A DNA stretch of 64,000 nt from AV40 sp038230255 (GCA_038230255.1 JBBRNP010000001.1:124001-188000), one strand, 5' to 3'. Shown: positions 41,892-50,773, counted from the first letter of the stretch. Made by a program: numbers and translations. Notes: generated by a model not told the origin, from the sequence alone.

Positions 41892-43007
41892 ATGTTGAAC
41901 CGCGCGGCCGCCACGGCCATTTCGTTTTTAATCGCAGCGAGCGCATTCGGCCAAAGTCCGGCGCCATCATCGTCGCCGAGCGCCGGCAGTCCCGCCACGT
42001 CGGCTAAATCGGCCACGCCATCCGCGTCGCCCACACCGGGCACGGAGCAAATTATCAATTCGTTAGGCGAGGGCGATCTGCAAGCCGCGATCGCGCTTTT
42101 GAAAAGCAATTTCACAAATCCGGACGCGCTCACTGACACAGAATTAAATCGAGCCACGCTTACGGGACTGCTCGCGCGCATGCCCGGCGGATTATTGCTT
42201 GTGCCGAATCGGGATAGCGCGACCGCGGAACCAGCCGCTCCGTTTTACAGCGAAGTTTTCGACGGTCATATCGGATATCTTCGACTCGGTTCTCTCAATA
42301 GCGCCAACCTCAAAGAGATGGACAAAAACCTGCAGGACTTTGTCGCAAAAAAAGTCGACGCAATGATTGTCGATCTTCGGGGAAGCAGCGTCGGGGATTT
42401 TGCGACCGCGGCGGAATTTGCGAAGCGTTTTTGTCCAAAAGGCAAAACGCTATTCACCGTGCGCAAACCGGCGGCCCGCCAGGACCGATCGTTCACTTCA
42501 GACCGCGATCCGGAATTTCAAGGTTTGATTGTGGCCCTGATTGATAGCGACACGGCCGGCGGCGCGGAGGCGATCGCGGGCGATCTCAGGTTTTACGATA
42601 AGGCTTTATTGGTCGGTCAACCAAGCGCTGGGCGCGCCGTGGAATATTCCGATTTGCCGTTGCCGAGTGGAAAAATTTTGCGCGTCGCTTCCGCGGAAGC
42701 GATCCTGGCCGACGGACAATCGTTGTTCCCTGGCGGAGTGAAACCGGATTTGCCGGTGGAAATGTCGGTCCACGATAAGCGGCAAATCTTTCGATTAAGT
42801 GGTGAAAAAGGGATGACGCCGTTTGTTTATGAAAACGAGCGTCCGCACTTGAACGAAGCGGCCTTGATCGCGGGGACCAATCCCGAGCTCGACATTCCGG
42901 ATGCGCAGCGGCGCAATCGCGCTCGCGAGAGGCAGCCGGCGCGCGATTCTGTGTTGCAGCGCGCTCTCGACGTTGTCACTTCGCTCGAAATTTATCAAAA
43001 GCGTTGA
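41892..43007 (+). CDS. Exported S41-peptidase-like protein, probably inactive
   Basis: 371 residues with a signal peptide and a Pro/Ser/Ala-rich linker (residues about 22-50). The core resembles the tail-specific protease (CtpA/S41) fold: FDGHIGYLRLGSLN, DAMIVDLRGSSVGDF, LIVALIDSDTAGGAEAIAGD, LVGQPSAGRAVEY and GQSLFPGGVKPDLPVE. The segment normally holding the catalytic Ser (SASASE) reads TAGGAE, and no PDZ domain is present, so proteolysis is unlikely. It lies between purD (11 bp) and rnc (1 bp). Confidence 0.72.
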   Translation: MLNRAAATAISFLIAASAFGQSPAPSSSPSAGSPATSAKSATPSASPTPGTEQIINSLGEGDLQAAIALLKSNFTNPDALTDTELNRATLTGLLARMPGGLLLVPNRDSATAEPAAPFYSEVFDGHIGYLRLGSLNSANLKEMDKNLQDFVAKKVDAMIVDLRGSSVGDFATAAEFAKRFCPKGKTLFTVRKPAARQDRSFTSDRDPEFQGLIVALIDSDTAGGAEAIAGDLRFYDKALLVGQPSAGRAVEYSDLPLPSGKILRVASAEAILADGQSLFPGGVKPDLPVEMSVHDKRQIFRLSGEKGMTPFVYENERPHLNEAALIAGTNPELDIPDAQRRNRARERQPARDSVLQRALDVVTSLEIYQKR

Positions 43008-43008
43008 C

Positions 43009-43731
43009 GTGCATCCGCTAGAGGAACGAATCGGTTACAAATTTCGCAATCCGCTTTTGCTGGCTGAAGCGCTGACCCATCCGAGTCTCGGTCATGAGAC
43101 CCAACAGCGCCATTTCGATAATCAGCGCCTGGAATTTTTAGGCGACGCAATTCTTCAGCTTGTCATCACCGAATATCTTTTTGGACATTTCGGCGATGAG
43201 CCGGAAGGGCAACTGACCAAGTTGCGTTCGCGATTGGTCTCGCGAGATGCGTTGAAAGCGCACGCCGCGGCGCTCGATCTTGGGCAGTTCCTGCTAATGG
43301 GGCGGGGCGAAGAAGCAAGCGGGGGCCGGGCCCGCGTCTCGACGCTGGCTGATGGGTTCGAAGCGTTGATTGGCGCGATTTATCTCGATGGCGGGCTGGA
43401 GAAAACGCGAAAATTCATTCTCGCTCAGGCAAAACAAAATCTGGCGCAGCTCGCCGAGGAACCGGTCGATATTAATCCGAAAGGGTATTTGCAGGAACTG
43501 TTGCAAAGCATTTCGCCGCGGAGCCCTGTTTACGAAGTCCTTTCCCAAACCGGACCCGAGCACGACAAACGATTTGTGGTCCAGGCGGTCTGGGAAGGAA
43601 TCGTTCTCGGGAAAGGTCTTGGCCGAAGCAAAAAACAAGCAGAGACGGCGGCGGCCGAAGAAGCGATGGAGTTAAAGCGCTGGAAAAAAGCCAAACGCCC
43701 GGCCAAGAGCGCCAAGAAGAAGAAAAGCTAG
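43009..43731 (+). CDS. rnc: Ribonuclease III
   Basis: 240 residues from GTG 43009, directly after the preceding stop. The endonuclease domain has the signature NQRLEFLGDAILQLVITEYL and the acidic DGFEALIGAIYLDGG. A C-terminal dsRNA-binding domain (from NPKGYLQELLQS to KKQAETAAAEEAME) and a very basic tail follow. It cleaves double-stranded RNA in rRNA maturation and mRNA turnover. Longer in-frame readings into the upstream gene were not used. Confidence 0.95.
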   Translation: MHPLEERIGYKFRNPLLLAEALTHPSLGHETQQRHFDNQRLEFLGDAILQLVITEYLFGHFGDEPEGQLTKLRSRLVSRDALKAHAAALDLGQFLLMGRGEEASGGRARVSTLADGFEALIGAIYLDGGLEKTRKFILAQAKQNLAQLAEEPVDINPKGYLQELLQSISPRSPVYEVLSQTGPEHDKRFVVQAVWEGIVLGKGLGRSKKQAETAAAEEAMELKRWKKAKRPAKSAKKKKS

Positions 43732-43737
43732 CTGCCG

Positions 43738-44553
43738 TCAATTCGTGCCGGCGTTGTCAGGGGAATGATTCAAGGCGTCGATATTCCCGTCCGTGTTTGA
43801 TTTCCAGCGAAGACGATTGGCGATGCATGCAGTCACGAATTTTTTGGCGCGCGCAATTGAGTTCGAAAGGGACATTCCGGCCGCAAGACCGGCAGCGATC
43901 GCCGCGGAATAAGTGCAGCCGGTGCCGTGCGTCGTGACATCACGCACGAAGGGCGCAGCGAATTCAACGACCTGCCCATTCGCAAACAGAAGATCGACAG
44001 CTTCATCGCCGCGCAGATGTCCGCCTTTGAGCAGGATCGCGGTCTTAAATTTGCGCTCTAATTCCGTGCCGGCGCGTTCCATCGATTCGCGATCTTGAAT
44101 TTTGTCGCCAAGCAATTGTCCAGCTTCGTCAAGATTTGGCGTGATCAGGGAAGCGATTGGAAATAATTCACGTTGGTAGGTTTCGATCGCATCGGGCAAG
44201 AGAAGCCGGTCGCCGCCAGTCGCGGTGATGACGGGATCGACCACTAGCGGGGTCTTGCGACGAAGATCGGTCATCGACTCCGCGACCGCGCTGATGATTG
44301 CAGCCGAGCAGAGCAATCCGGTCTTGATCGCGGCGATCGGAAAACTTTTGGCGAGGACTTCGATTTGCTCGCGGACCATCTCGACGCTGATCGGTTCGAT
44401 TCGTGAGACTTTACCGGGAATTTCCGCGACGACGCAGGTAACGGCCGAGAGTCCATAAACACCAAGCGCCCGAAACGTCTTTAGGTCGGCCTGAATTCCA
44501 GCGCCGGCACTGCTATCCGAGCCGGCGATAGTCAGCGCGATCGGGATAGTCAC
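43738..44553 (-). CDS. thiD: Hydroxymethylpyrimidine/phosphomethylpyrimidine kinase
   Basis: 271 residues of the ribokinase-like fold. The N-terminus IALTIAGSDSSAGAGIQADLKTF is diagnostic for ThiD, as are KTGLLCSAAI, VVDPVITATGGDRLL and the anion-hole FVRDVTTHGTGCTYSAAIAAGL near the C-terminus. It phosphorylates HMP and HMP-P in thiamine synthesis. It converges with rnc, 6 bp apart; no other thi gene adjoins. Confidence 0.95.
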   Translation of the reverse strand: MTIPIALTIAGSDSSAGAGIQADLKTFRALGVYGLSAVTCVVAEIPGKVSRIEPISVEMVREQIEVLAKSFPIAAIKTGLLCSAAIISAVAESMTDLRRKTPLVVDPVITATGGDRLLLPDAIETYQRELFPIASLITPNLDEAGQLLGDKIQDRESMERAGTELERKFKTAILLKGGHLRGDEAVDLLFANGQVVEFAAPFVRDVTTHGTGCTYSAAIAAGLAAGMSLSNSIARAKKFVTACIANRLRWKSNTDGNIDALNHSPDNAGTN

Positions 44554-44562
44554 GCATCTATT

Positions 44563-44591
44563 CTGCCGCCAGAGACGGTGGCAGCCACAAC
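44563..44591. repeat. Solo right half of the GTTGTAG double-hairpin family
   Basis: 29 bp differing at two positions from the right-hand hairpin of the element at 58296-58364: a CTGCCGCC stem, AGAGAC loop, pairing arm, then CACAAC. It sits 10 bp upstream of the thiD start. The left hairpin is missing, so the halves may move or decay separately. The rest of 44554-44659 holds nothing recognisable. Confidence 0.75.
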
Positions 44592-44659
44592 AAAAATTTG
44601 CTTTTCTCTATAATTCCAGACGACCTTGAGCGCGTCGCGCTGCGAAAAGTCTGGAACAG

Positions 44660-44902
44660 ATGAAAAAAGAAACGGCTAAAATGTTCCGCGCGTTTTTGAT
44701 TGAGCTGGCGATTTATGCTGTCCTGGTGATCGCCTATTTTTTTCTCGTTCTCCATTTTTTGGGTGAATGGCTCCATCAGTTGGAGATTCGCCATCGATAC
44801 ACCTATGGCGGCGTTGCGATCCTGCTCATCATCGGGCAAGCCGTTGTTCTGGAAAGTGTGACCACACTCTTGTTGCGAATGCTGCGCGGCCGTTCGGAGT
44901 AA
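44660..44902 (+). CDS. Small two-span membrane protein
   Basis: 80 residues. Two hydrophobic helices (about 12-35 and 50-72) are joined by a short polar loop (GEWLHQLEIRHRYTYGG), with basic ends. It lies 2 bp before the TauE permease gene and is probably co-translated with it; it might be a helper subunit of that permease. No recognised family. Confidence 0.65.
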   Translation: MKKETAKMFRAFLIELAIYAVLVIAYFFLVLHFLGEWLHQLEIRHRYTYGGVAILLIIGQAVVLESVTTLLLRMLRGRSE

Positions 44903-44904
44903 AT

Positions 44905-45825
44905 ATGTTTTTCCCAATCTCCGGCGCGCACATCAGTCCGATCTATTTGGCCATCATTGGCTTTTTCATTGGAATTTTGGGCGGATTTTTTGGAGTGGGT
45001 GGAAGTTTCATCGCCGGCCCGGCCCTGCGCGCGGTCGGATTGGACTGGAACTTTGCCGTCGGAACAGATCTGGCCCACATCGTTGGCAAATCGATCGTGG
45101 CCGCGAAGCGGCATCGCGCTCTCGGCAATGTCGATCTTAAACTCGGATTGATCATGGCGATCGGAACGATCGGTGGTGCGGAGGTCGGCGCGCAATTGAT
45201 TCAAATGTTGAAACGCGCGGGCAACGTCAACCTGGTCGTAAGCATCGTCTCGATCGCCGTTTATGTGAGCATCTCCAGCTTTATGATTTGGGAGAGCCGA
45301 AAAACGCTGTCGCAAAATAAAGCATTACCGCGCAGCAAAATAAGCGGCGTCAGCGCGAAGCAGGACCAATCCTCCTTTCGCCATGTCACGCACAGCATTC
45401 AGCGTCTGAATTTTCCGCCCATGATCAACCTGCCAGTGTCTGGCGTAACCATTTCACTTTGGATTATTTTGCTGGTAGCGTTCGTGGGCGGATTGTTCAG
45501 CGGATTTCTTGGCGGCGGCGCAGGTTACATCCGGATGCCGTCGATGGTTTATGTGATCGGCATTCCGACGCATCTCGCCGTTGGCACCGATTTGTTTGAG
45601 ATCATCATCTCGGCCAGTTACGGAACACTCAGCCATGCAATCAAAGGCAACGTCGATATATTGATTGCGCTCGTCATGAACACCGGCGCCGCAGTTGGCG
45701 CGCAGATCGGCGCGATCTCTACCCAATATTTCGCCGGACCAAAAATTCGGCTCGCCTTCGTGCCCTTGCCCTTGATCGGCGCCGCAATCGTCATTTACAC
45801 ACTCATGACCGGTCACAAATTGTAA
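44905..45825 (+). CDS. TauE/SafE-family permease
   Basis: 306 residues from ATG 44905. About eight membrane helices in two repeated halves, each with the family's glycine-rich motif: GFFIGILGGFFGVGGSFI near the N-terminus and GLFSGFLGGGAGYIRMPSM in the second half, followed by AVGTDL in both. TauE/SafE members export sulfite, sulfoacetate or other organic anions; the substrate here is unknown. A cytoplasmic linker of about 50 residues lies between halves. Flanked by the small membrane protein and a universal stress protein gene 7 bp downstream. Confidence 0.88.
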   Translation: MFFPISGAHISPIYLAIIGFFIGILGGFFGVGGSFIAGPALRAVGLDWNFAVGTDLAHIVGKSIVAAKRHRALGNVDLKLGLIMAIGTIGGAEVGAQLIQMLKRAGNVNLVVSIVSIAVYVSISSFMIWESRKTLSQNKALPRSKISGVSAKQDQSSFRHVTHSIQRLNFPPMINLPVSGVTISLWIILLVAFVGGLFSGFLGGGAGYIRMPSMVYVIGIPTHLAVGTDLFEIIISASYGTLSHAIKGNVDILIALVMNTGAAVGAQIGAISTQYFAGPKIRLAFVPLPLIGAAIVIYTLMTGHKL

Positions 45826-45832
45826 TTTCGCC

Positions 45833-46729
45833 ATGAAAATTTTGATTTGCAGCGATGGAATGCCGGCCGCGGATGGCGCAACGAAACTCGGCGCGTTATT
45901 AGCAGGGCCGCTTCAGGCCGACACGACGCTTCTTGGCATCGCCGAAAAAGCCAAAGACGAACCGATGTTGCGTGAAGCGCTCGGGAAACAGGCCGAGTGG
46001 TTGCACGGAAAAAATGTTTCGCCGCAAATCGCGGTCGGCGCGGGCGACCCGGTTCGGCAGATCGTGAACGAAACGACCAAGGCAAAATACGACCTGGTCA
46101 TAATCGGCGCGCGGAAGACCGGCTCCGCCGGGTTGCACTGGCGCTCGGAAAAAACCTACGAAGTCATCAAGTCGATTTCGCCGCCGGTGCTGGTGGCGAT
46201 GGGTGAGTGGGCCCAATTAAAAAGCTTTCTCGTTTGCACTGGCGGAAGGGAATACATCGACGAAGCCATCCAATTGACCGGAAAACTAGCGTCCGTTGTC
46301 GGTGCATCAGTGACCTTGCTCCACGTCATGGCCGAACCGCCGGCGATTTACGCCGATCTGGTTCGACTCGAGGAAGATATCACCCGTTTGCTGGAATCGA
46401 ATTCGGAACTTGGAATCAATCTCCGCACCCAAAAACAGGATCTCGAAAAGCTCGGCGTGCCGACCGAAGTGCATGTCCGGCATGGAATCGTGGTCGATCA
46501 GGTTTTCGCTGAAGCACGCTCGAGTAATTACGACCTGATCGTGACCGGGTCTTCGCACGCGCGTGGAATGGTGCGGCATTACATCATGGGCGATCTCACT
46601 CGCAGCATTTTGAATCATGCCAATTGTCCGGTGCTGGTGGCGCGCCCGGGTGCGGTTGCCGGGCCACGCGGTTTCTGGCGCTCGATTCGCCGCGCGTTCG
46701 CAACGCCTCCGCCGAAAGCGGCGCCCTGA
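45833..46729 (+). CDS. Universal stress protein with two Usp domains
   Basis: 298 residues, two UspA-type alpha/beta domains. The first (1-125) has YDLVIIGARKTGSAGL; the second (about 130-275) has the ATP-binding-type GSSHARGMVRHYIMGDLTRS followed by NHANCPVLVARPG. Directly downstream of the TauE permease (7 bp), an association seen in other bacteria and consistent with a permease-linked stress regulator. Convergent with trpC, 2 bp apart. Confidence 0.87.
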   Translation: MKILICSDGMPAADGATKLGALLAGPLQADTTLLGIAEKAKDEPMLREALGKQAEWLHGKNVSPQIAVGAGDPVRQIVNETTKAKYDLVIIGARKTGSAGLHWRSEKTYEVIKSISPPVLVAMGEWAQLKSFLVCTGGREYIDEAIQLTGKLASVVGASVTLLHVMAEPPAIYADLVRLEEDITRLLESNSELGINLRTQKQDLEKLGVPTEVHVRHGIVVDQVFAEARSSNYDLIVTGSSHARGMVRHYIMGDLTRSILNHANCPVLVARPGAVAGPRGFWRSIRRAFATPPPKAAP

Positions 46730-46731
46730 AC

Positions 46732-47505
46732 TCAGATAATCGCGCGCAATTGCTCGATCGAAATTTCGCGGCGCATTAACGCTTCGCCGACCAGGACCGC
46801 ATCCACTCCGCATGCTTTTGCTCTCGCCATATCCTGCGGGGTCTTGATTCCGCTTTCGCTCACCAGAACGATCTCATCCGGAACCTCCCGGCAGAGTTCT
46901 TCGGTCACTGCAAGATCGACAACGAACGTCGCCAGATTACGATTGTTGATTCCGATAATCTTCGCCCCGGCATTGAGTGCGCGATGTAATTCATCGGGCG
47001 TGTGCACCTCGACTAACGCGTCCAGGTGACGACTCGCCGCCGCGCTTAAAAGATCGACAAGTTGTTGTTGCTCCAGTGCCGCGACGATCAAGAGAATCGC
47101 GTCCGCGCCGTTCGTGGCCGATTCCGCAATTTGGATCTCATCCAGGATAAAATCTTTTCGAAGAAGCGGAATCGAAACAGCGCGCCGAACATCGGCCAAG
47201 TATTGCAACTTCCCTTGAAAGAACTGCGCATCAGTCAAAACCGAAATCGCATTCGCACCGTGGCGCTCGTAATTTCTCGCGATCTCGACCGGATCGAACG
47301 ATTTCGCGATCACACCGGCTGATGGCGACGCCTTTTTGATCTCCGCGATGACCGCGATTTTTTCGTCTGCCAATTGCAGCGCCGCCCGAAAATCGCGAAA
47401 GTCCGTTCGGGATTGCGCCTCTCGATCCAACTCGCCGGCACGCGGCTGCAAACGCTTAATCTCCTCGCGTTTGACCCGCAGAATTTCTTCCAGCCGATTC
47501 ATCAT
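46732..47505 (-). CDS. trpC: Indole-3-glycerol phosphate synthase
   Basis: 257 residues, a TIM barrel. Catalytic Lys in IAEIKKASPSAGVI, further active-site residues in LLRKDFILDEIQI, EVHTPDELHRALN, IGINNRNLATF and LVSESGIKTPQDM. It closes the ring to indole-3-glycerol phosphate in tryptophan synthesis. It is not linked to other trp genes here. Two copies of the iterated decamer lie in it as V-D-L codons. Confidence 0.96.
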   Translation of the reverse strand: MMNRLEEILRVKREEIKRLQPRAGELDREAQSRTDFRDFRAALQLADEKIAVIAEIKKASPSAGVIAKSFDPVEIARNYERHGANAISVLTDAQFFQGKLQYLADVRRAVSIPLLRKDFILDEIQIAESATNGADAILLIVAALEQQQLVDLLSAAASRHLDALVEVHTPDELHRALNAGAKIIGINNRNLATFVVDLAVTEELCREVPDEIVLVSESGIKTPQDMARAKACGVDAVLVGEALMRREISIEQLRAII

Positions 47506-47573
47506 TTGAGGTAGGGGCGATTAACCTTGCCCGTCCGGCTCGGACTCGCCCGCAGTTTTGGAAGTTAAGCCGC

Positions 47574-47601
47574 TTGAGTCGGATGCCAACGGATGTAATC
47601 T
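47574..47601 (+). promoter_or_regulatory. Sigma-70-like promoter for tRNA-Thr
   Basis: A -35-like TTGAGT (47574-47579) and -10-like TAATCT (47596-47601) are separated by 16 bp. The -10 ends 13 bp before the tRNA, a normal placement. Confidence 0.55.
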
Positions 47602-47614
47602 TTCCCGCTCACGC

Positions 47615-47687
<73 letters not shown>

Positions 47688-47708
47688 CTCTTGATTTGCG
47701 AAATCAGT

Positions 47709-47768
47709 TGGAGGGACACGCGCCGTCGTGTCCCAAATATAGGGCGCCGACAGCGCGGACGCCCTCCA
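47709..47768. repeat. Double-hairpin palindromic element (TGGAGGGAC family)
   Basis: 60 bp bounded by TGGAGGG and CCCTCCA. Inside, GGGACACG pairs with CGTGTCCC in the first hairpin, and a GGCGCC-type stem forms the second, slightly disturbed here (GGCGCC/GGACGCC). It sits between the tRNA and the end of gatA, 5 bp from the gatA stop, and might also act as a transcription stop. Confidence 0.88.
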
Positions 47769-47772
47769 TAAT

Positions 47773-49230
47773 CTAAAGGTTCGGCCGGGCTTTGTGCCAG
47801 TCGGTGCTTCGCTCGTAGGCGTGCGCGACTTGAAAGATGCGCGCTTCATCGAGCGCTTTGCCTAATACCTGCAAACCGATTGGCAATTGGTTGCCGTTCG
47901 CCTTGGCAAAACCACACGGAACGCTGATCCCGCAAATGCCGGCGAGATTTCCGGTGTTGGTAAAAATGTCCGCCAGATACATCGCCAACGGATCGGCGGT
48001 GCGCTCGCCAAGTTTGAATGCGGGCACTGGTGAAGTCGGCGAGACGATCGCGTCCACTTTTTCGAACGCCTTGACGAAATCCTGGCGAATCAGTTCGCGG
48101 ACTTTTTGGGCGCGCACGTAGTAAGCGTCGTAATAACCGGAACTCAAAACGTAAGTCCCGAGAATGATTCGGCGTTTTACTTCCGCGCCGAAACCTTCTT
48201 CGCGAGTCCGGCCGTAATGATCGAGCAGATCTTTTGGGTCTTTAGCGCGATGCCCGTAACGCACGCCGTCGAAGCGGGCGAGGTTCGCGGACGCTTCCGC
48301 GGTGGCGATAAAATAATAAACCGCGATGCCGTAATCAGTATGCGGCAGGCTAACATCGACAATCTCCGCGCCGAGCGATTGCAATTGTTTGATCGCGACG
48401 TCGACGGCGGATTTCACCGCTGGATCGATTCCTTCGATCATGTATTCCTTCGGCAACCCCAAACGCATTCCCTTCAAATCGTGGCCGAGATTTTTTGTGT
48501 AATCCGGCACGGGCTCGTTGAGCGATGTGGAATCGTGCGGGTCGTGGCCGGCCATCGCGTTCATGATCAGCGCCGAATCGCGCACGGTTTTGGTGAGCGG
48601 CCCGACTTGATCGAGCGATGACGCAAACGCGGTCACGCCAAATCTTGAAACGCGACCATAACTTGGCTTCACCCCAACCACGCCAGACAAGGACGCAGGT
48701 TGTCGAATTGATCCGCCAGTGTCGGTGCCGAGCGCGCCGAAAGCAGAGCCCGCCGCTACCGCCGCGGCTGAGCCGCCACTGGAACCACCCGGCACGCGCG
48801 ACAAATCCCACGGATTGCGCGTCACTTTTATGCTCGAGTTCTCGGTGGACGAGCCCATCGCGAATTCGTCCATGTTTGTTTTGCCGAGTGGGATCGCGCC
48901 GGCTGCGCGTAATTTTTGAATGACGGTCGCATCGTAAGGCGAGCGATAATTCGCGAGAATCTTCGACCCGCAGGTGCACGGCTGCCCCTTTACGTTGATG
49001 AGGTCCTTGATCGCGATCGGCACGCCGCCGAGTGGAAGATCGATATCCACCTTATCGGCTTCCCTGGCCGCAGCTTCGAAATCGAGTGAAAGATAGGCGT
49101 CGATTTTTGGTTCGATGCTTTCAATTCGCGCACGGAGCGAATCAATCACTTCGTGCGGCGAAATTTCCTTTCGACGAAGAAGCGATTGCAGGTCGGCGAT
49201 CGTCAGCGCCGGCAGATCGGACCGGCTCAT
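47773..49230 (-). CDS. gatA: Asp-tRNA(Asn)/Glu-tRNA(Gln) amidotransferase subunit A
   Basis: 485 residues. Amidase signature with the Ser-cisSer-Lys triad: Lys in PIAIKDLINVKG, and VPGGSSGGSAAAVAAG with GTDTGGSIRQPASLSGVVG. GatA releases ammonia from glutamine for amidation of misacylated tRNA in the GatCAB complex. It overlaps gatC by 4 bp. gatB is not in this window. Confidence 0.97.
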   Translation of the reverse strand: MSRSDLPALTIADLQSLLRRKEISPHEVIDSLRARIESIEPKIDAYLSLDFEAAAREADKVDIDLPLGGVPIAIKDLINVKGQPCTCGSKILANYRSPYDATVIQKLRAAGAIPLGKTNMDEFAMGSSTENSSIKVTRNPWDLSRVPGGSSGGSAAAVAAGSAFGALGTDTGGSIRQPASLSGVVGVKPSYGRVSRFGVTAFASSLDQVGPLTKTVRDSALIMNAMAGHDPHDSTSLNEPVPDYTKNLGHDLKGMRLGLPKEYMIEGIDPAVKSAVDVAIKQLQSLGAEIVDVSLPHTDYGIAVYYFIATAEASANLARFDGVRYGHRAKDPKDLLDHYGRTREEGFGAEVKRRIILGTYVLSSGYYDAYYVRAQKVRELIRQDFVKAFEKVDAIVSPTSPVPAFKLGERTADPLAMYLADIFTNTGNLAGICGISVPCGFAKANGNQLPIGLQVLGKALDEARIFQVAHAYERSTDWHKARPNL

Positions 49231-49517
49231 TCGACTACTTTAGTAACGATGAAGAGCTGGTTCGCTTTGTGCGGGGCGTTGCTCAGCGCGTCTTCGGCGG
49301 TGAACCATTCACGCGGCTCGTCTTCTCGAAACACGTTGAAAACCGGGATCGCGTGGGCAGTGGCTTCGACATGGCTGACATCGACTTCGCGCAATTTGTC
49401 GGCGTATTTTAGAACGTCGGCCAGTTGTTTTTGGAAAAGCTTCGTCTCCTCGTCGGTTAAATTAACCCGCGCCAGTTTCGACACGTATCCGACATCGAGC
49501 TCGGTAGGTTTGGCCAT
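49227..49517 (-). CDS. gatC: Asp-tRNA(Asn)/Glu-tRNA(Gln) amidotransferase subunit C
   Basis: 96 residues with the family pattern VGYVSKLARVNLTDEE, LFQKQLADVLKYADKLREVD, and a C-terminal FTAEDALSNAPHK followed by FIVTKVVE. GatC stabilises GatA and joins it to GatB. It is followed by gatA and preceded 3 bp upstream by a coiled-coil membrane protein gene. Confidence 0.95.
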   Translation of the reverse strand: MAKPTELDVGYVSKLARVNLTDEETKLFQKQLADVLKYADKLREVDVSHVEATAHAIPVFNVFREDEPREWFTAEDALSNAPHKANQLFIVTKVVE

Positions 49518-49520
49518 AAA

Positions 49521-49883
49521 TTAAAAATGGAGATGGTTGAGCAACCAAATCGCCGCGATCAGGAGCGTAATGATCAGCACCAAAAACAGAATTCGTCCTT
49601 CGCGGCGTTCTTTGCGAAGCGAGCCGCGGCGTTTGCCCGGGGTTGGATCGCCGTGGCGTTCATCGTGCAACGCGAAGGAAACGTCCAGGCGGCTGCCGCC
49701 CTCACTTGCGCGCATCAGCAGTTCCTCGCGCTGACGTTTTTCGATTTCCTCGGCCACGCGCGGCGCTTCCTCGATCATGCGCTCGAGTTTCTTCATCTGA
49801 TCGCGCAGCTCCGATTCCTGACGCGCCAATTCCTGCTTCGTTTGATCGAGCGTGGTGGCCGATCTAGGCGAACGACGAAGCAT
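49521..49883 (-). CDS. Coiled-coil protein with C-terminal membrane anchor
   Basis: 120 residues. A charged coiled coil (about 15-55, LARQESELRDQMKKLERMIE) precedes a basic linker (GKRRGSLRKERREGR) and one C-terminal membrane helix (ILFLVLIITLLIAAIWLL). The topology suggests a tail-anchored protein facing the cytoplasm. It lies between a second coiled-coil membrane protein and gatC, all on one strand with gaps of 3-6 bp. No recognised family. Confidence 0.65.
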   Translation of the reverse strand: MLRRSPRSATTLDQTKQELARQESELRDQMKKLERMIEEAPRVAEEIEKRQREELLMRASEGGSRLDVSFALHDERHGDPTPGKRRGSLRKERREGRILFLVLIITLLIAAIWLLNHLHF

Positions 49884-49889
49884 GCAGCG

Positions 49890-50525
49890 TCACCGGCCCG
49901 TTGACGCCATCCAGAAAAAAAGGAACAGCGCGATAAATCCGAAAATGATCAGCGGCAAACTGAAGGCGAATCCGATTTTCATCCATTGCAAAATCGAACG
50001 GCCTCCACCGGAAAAGACAGGTTCGATTTCGGGGAGCGCGTCGCCGCCATCCGTATCTTCGGTCGCCTGCAGACGGCTGCGTTGTTGGCCAAATTCGACG
50101 CGTGCGCCGTCCACCGTGCTCAGTGCTCGGCTTAGCTCCTTGTGCAAATCGGCCGGGTTCCAGCTTTTCGGATCGATCGCTTCGATCAATTCCAAATGTT
50201 GTCCGAAACTTTCCCGCATTGCCCGCAGCTGCTCGAGTCGTTTCTGCGCGTCGTAGGCTTCGCGCTCCAGAACAACGAGCGAGCGCGTCAGCTTATCGCT
50301 CATCTCGGCGCGGCCGCGTTCCAGTTCCTCCTGTTTCCGGCTGAGCTCCTCGAGCTCGCGCTTCTGTTTTTCGATCTGATCCTGCTGACGCTTGAGCTGG
50401 AGCAGTTGGTCCTGCGCCTTTTGCACCTGCGAATCGAGATGTTCCGGCGACAGCGCGTCCTCTTCGCTCAATTCCAGCATTTGTTCGATCGGTCGAATTT
50501 TTTCCGGCATGTCAAACTTCTTCAA
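49890..50525 (-). CDS. Coiled-coil protein with C-terminal membrane anchor
   Basis: 211 residues (or 206 from the ATG at codon 6). A long coiled coil covers about 30-110 (QLLQLKRQQDQIEKQKRELE and on), followed by a mixed region and a C-terminal membrane helix (IGFAFSLPLIIFGFIALFLF). It has the same layout as the next gene, so the two may interact. First gene of a likely four-gene transcript ending with gatC-gatA. Function unknown. Confidence 0.7.
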   Translation of the reverse strand: MKKFDMPEKIRPIEQMLELSEEDALSPEHLDSQVQKAQDQLLQLKRQQDQIEKQKRELEELSRKQEELERGRAEMSDKLTRSLVVLEREAYDAQKRLEQLRAMRESFGQHLELIEAIDPKSWNPADLHKELSRALSTVDGARVEFGQQRSRLQATEDTDGGDALPEIEPVFSGGGRSILQWMKIGFAFSLPLIIFGFIALFLFFWMASTGR

Positions 50526-50648
50526 ACTTTGCTCACCTCGCGCTTTGTTGCCGCCGACGGCACATTAGTGGGCGCGTCGGAGAATTCCAGAGATTTTCGC
50601 CATGAATACGGGAAAATTTTCCGCCGCGCTTTCTTCCGATAGAGCGCT

Positions 50649-50755
50649 GTCATTCCGAGCAGAGCGAGGAATCTCACAGTCGAAGCTTACGTCACACAAG
50701 TTATGTAGCGTGATCAATGAGTTTTTGGGAGATCCCTCACTCCGTTCGGGATGAC
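50649..50755. repeat. Imperfect inverted repeat, 27-bp arms
   Basis: The arm 50649-50675 (GTCATTCCGAGC start) is an imperfect inverted copy of 50729-50755 (ending TCGGGATGAC), with about 20-22 of 27 positions matching and a 53-bp spacer. The units resemble dispersed repeats common in soil bacteria. The 248-bp gap 50526-50773 otherwise holds only the promoter side of the coiled-coil gene. Confidence 0.75.
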
Positions 50756-50773
50756 AAGCCACAAAATTCCGCA

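Noticed and set aside
48106..48621. 171-codon plus-strand frame
   Set aside because: Antisense to gatA with no independent support.
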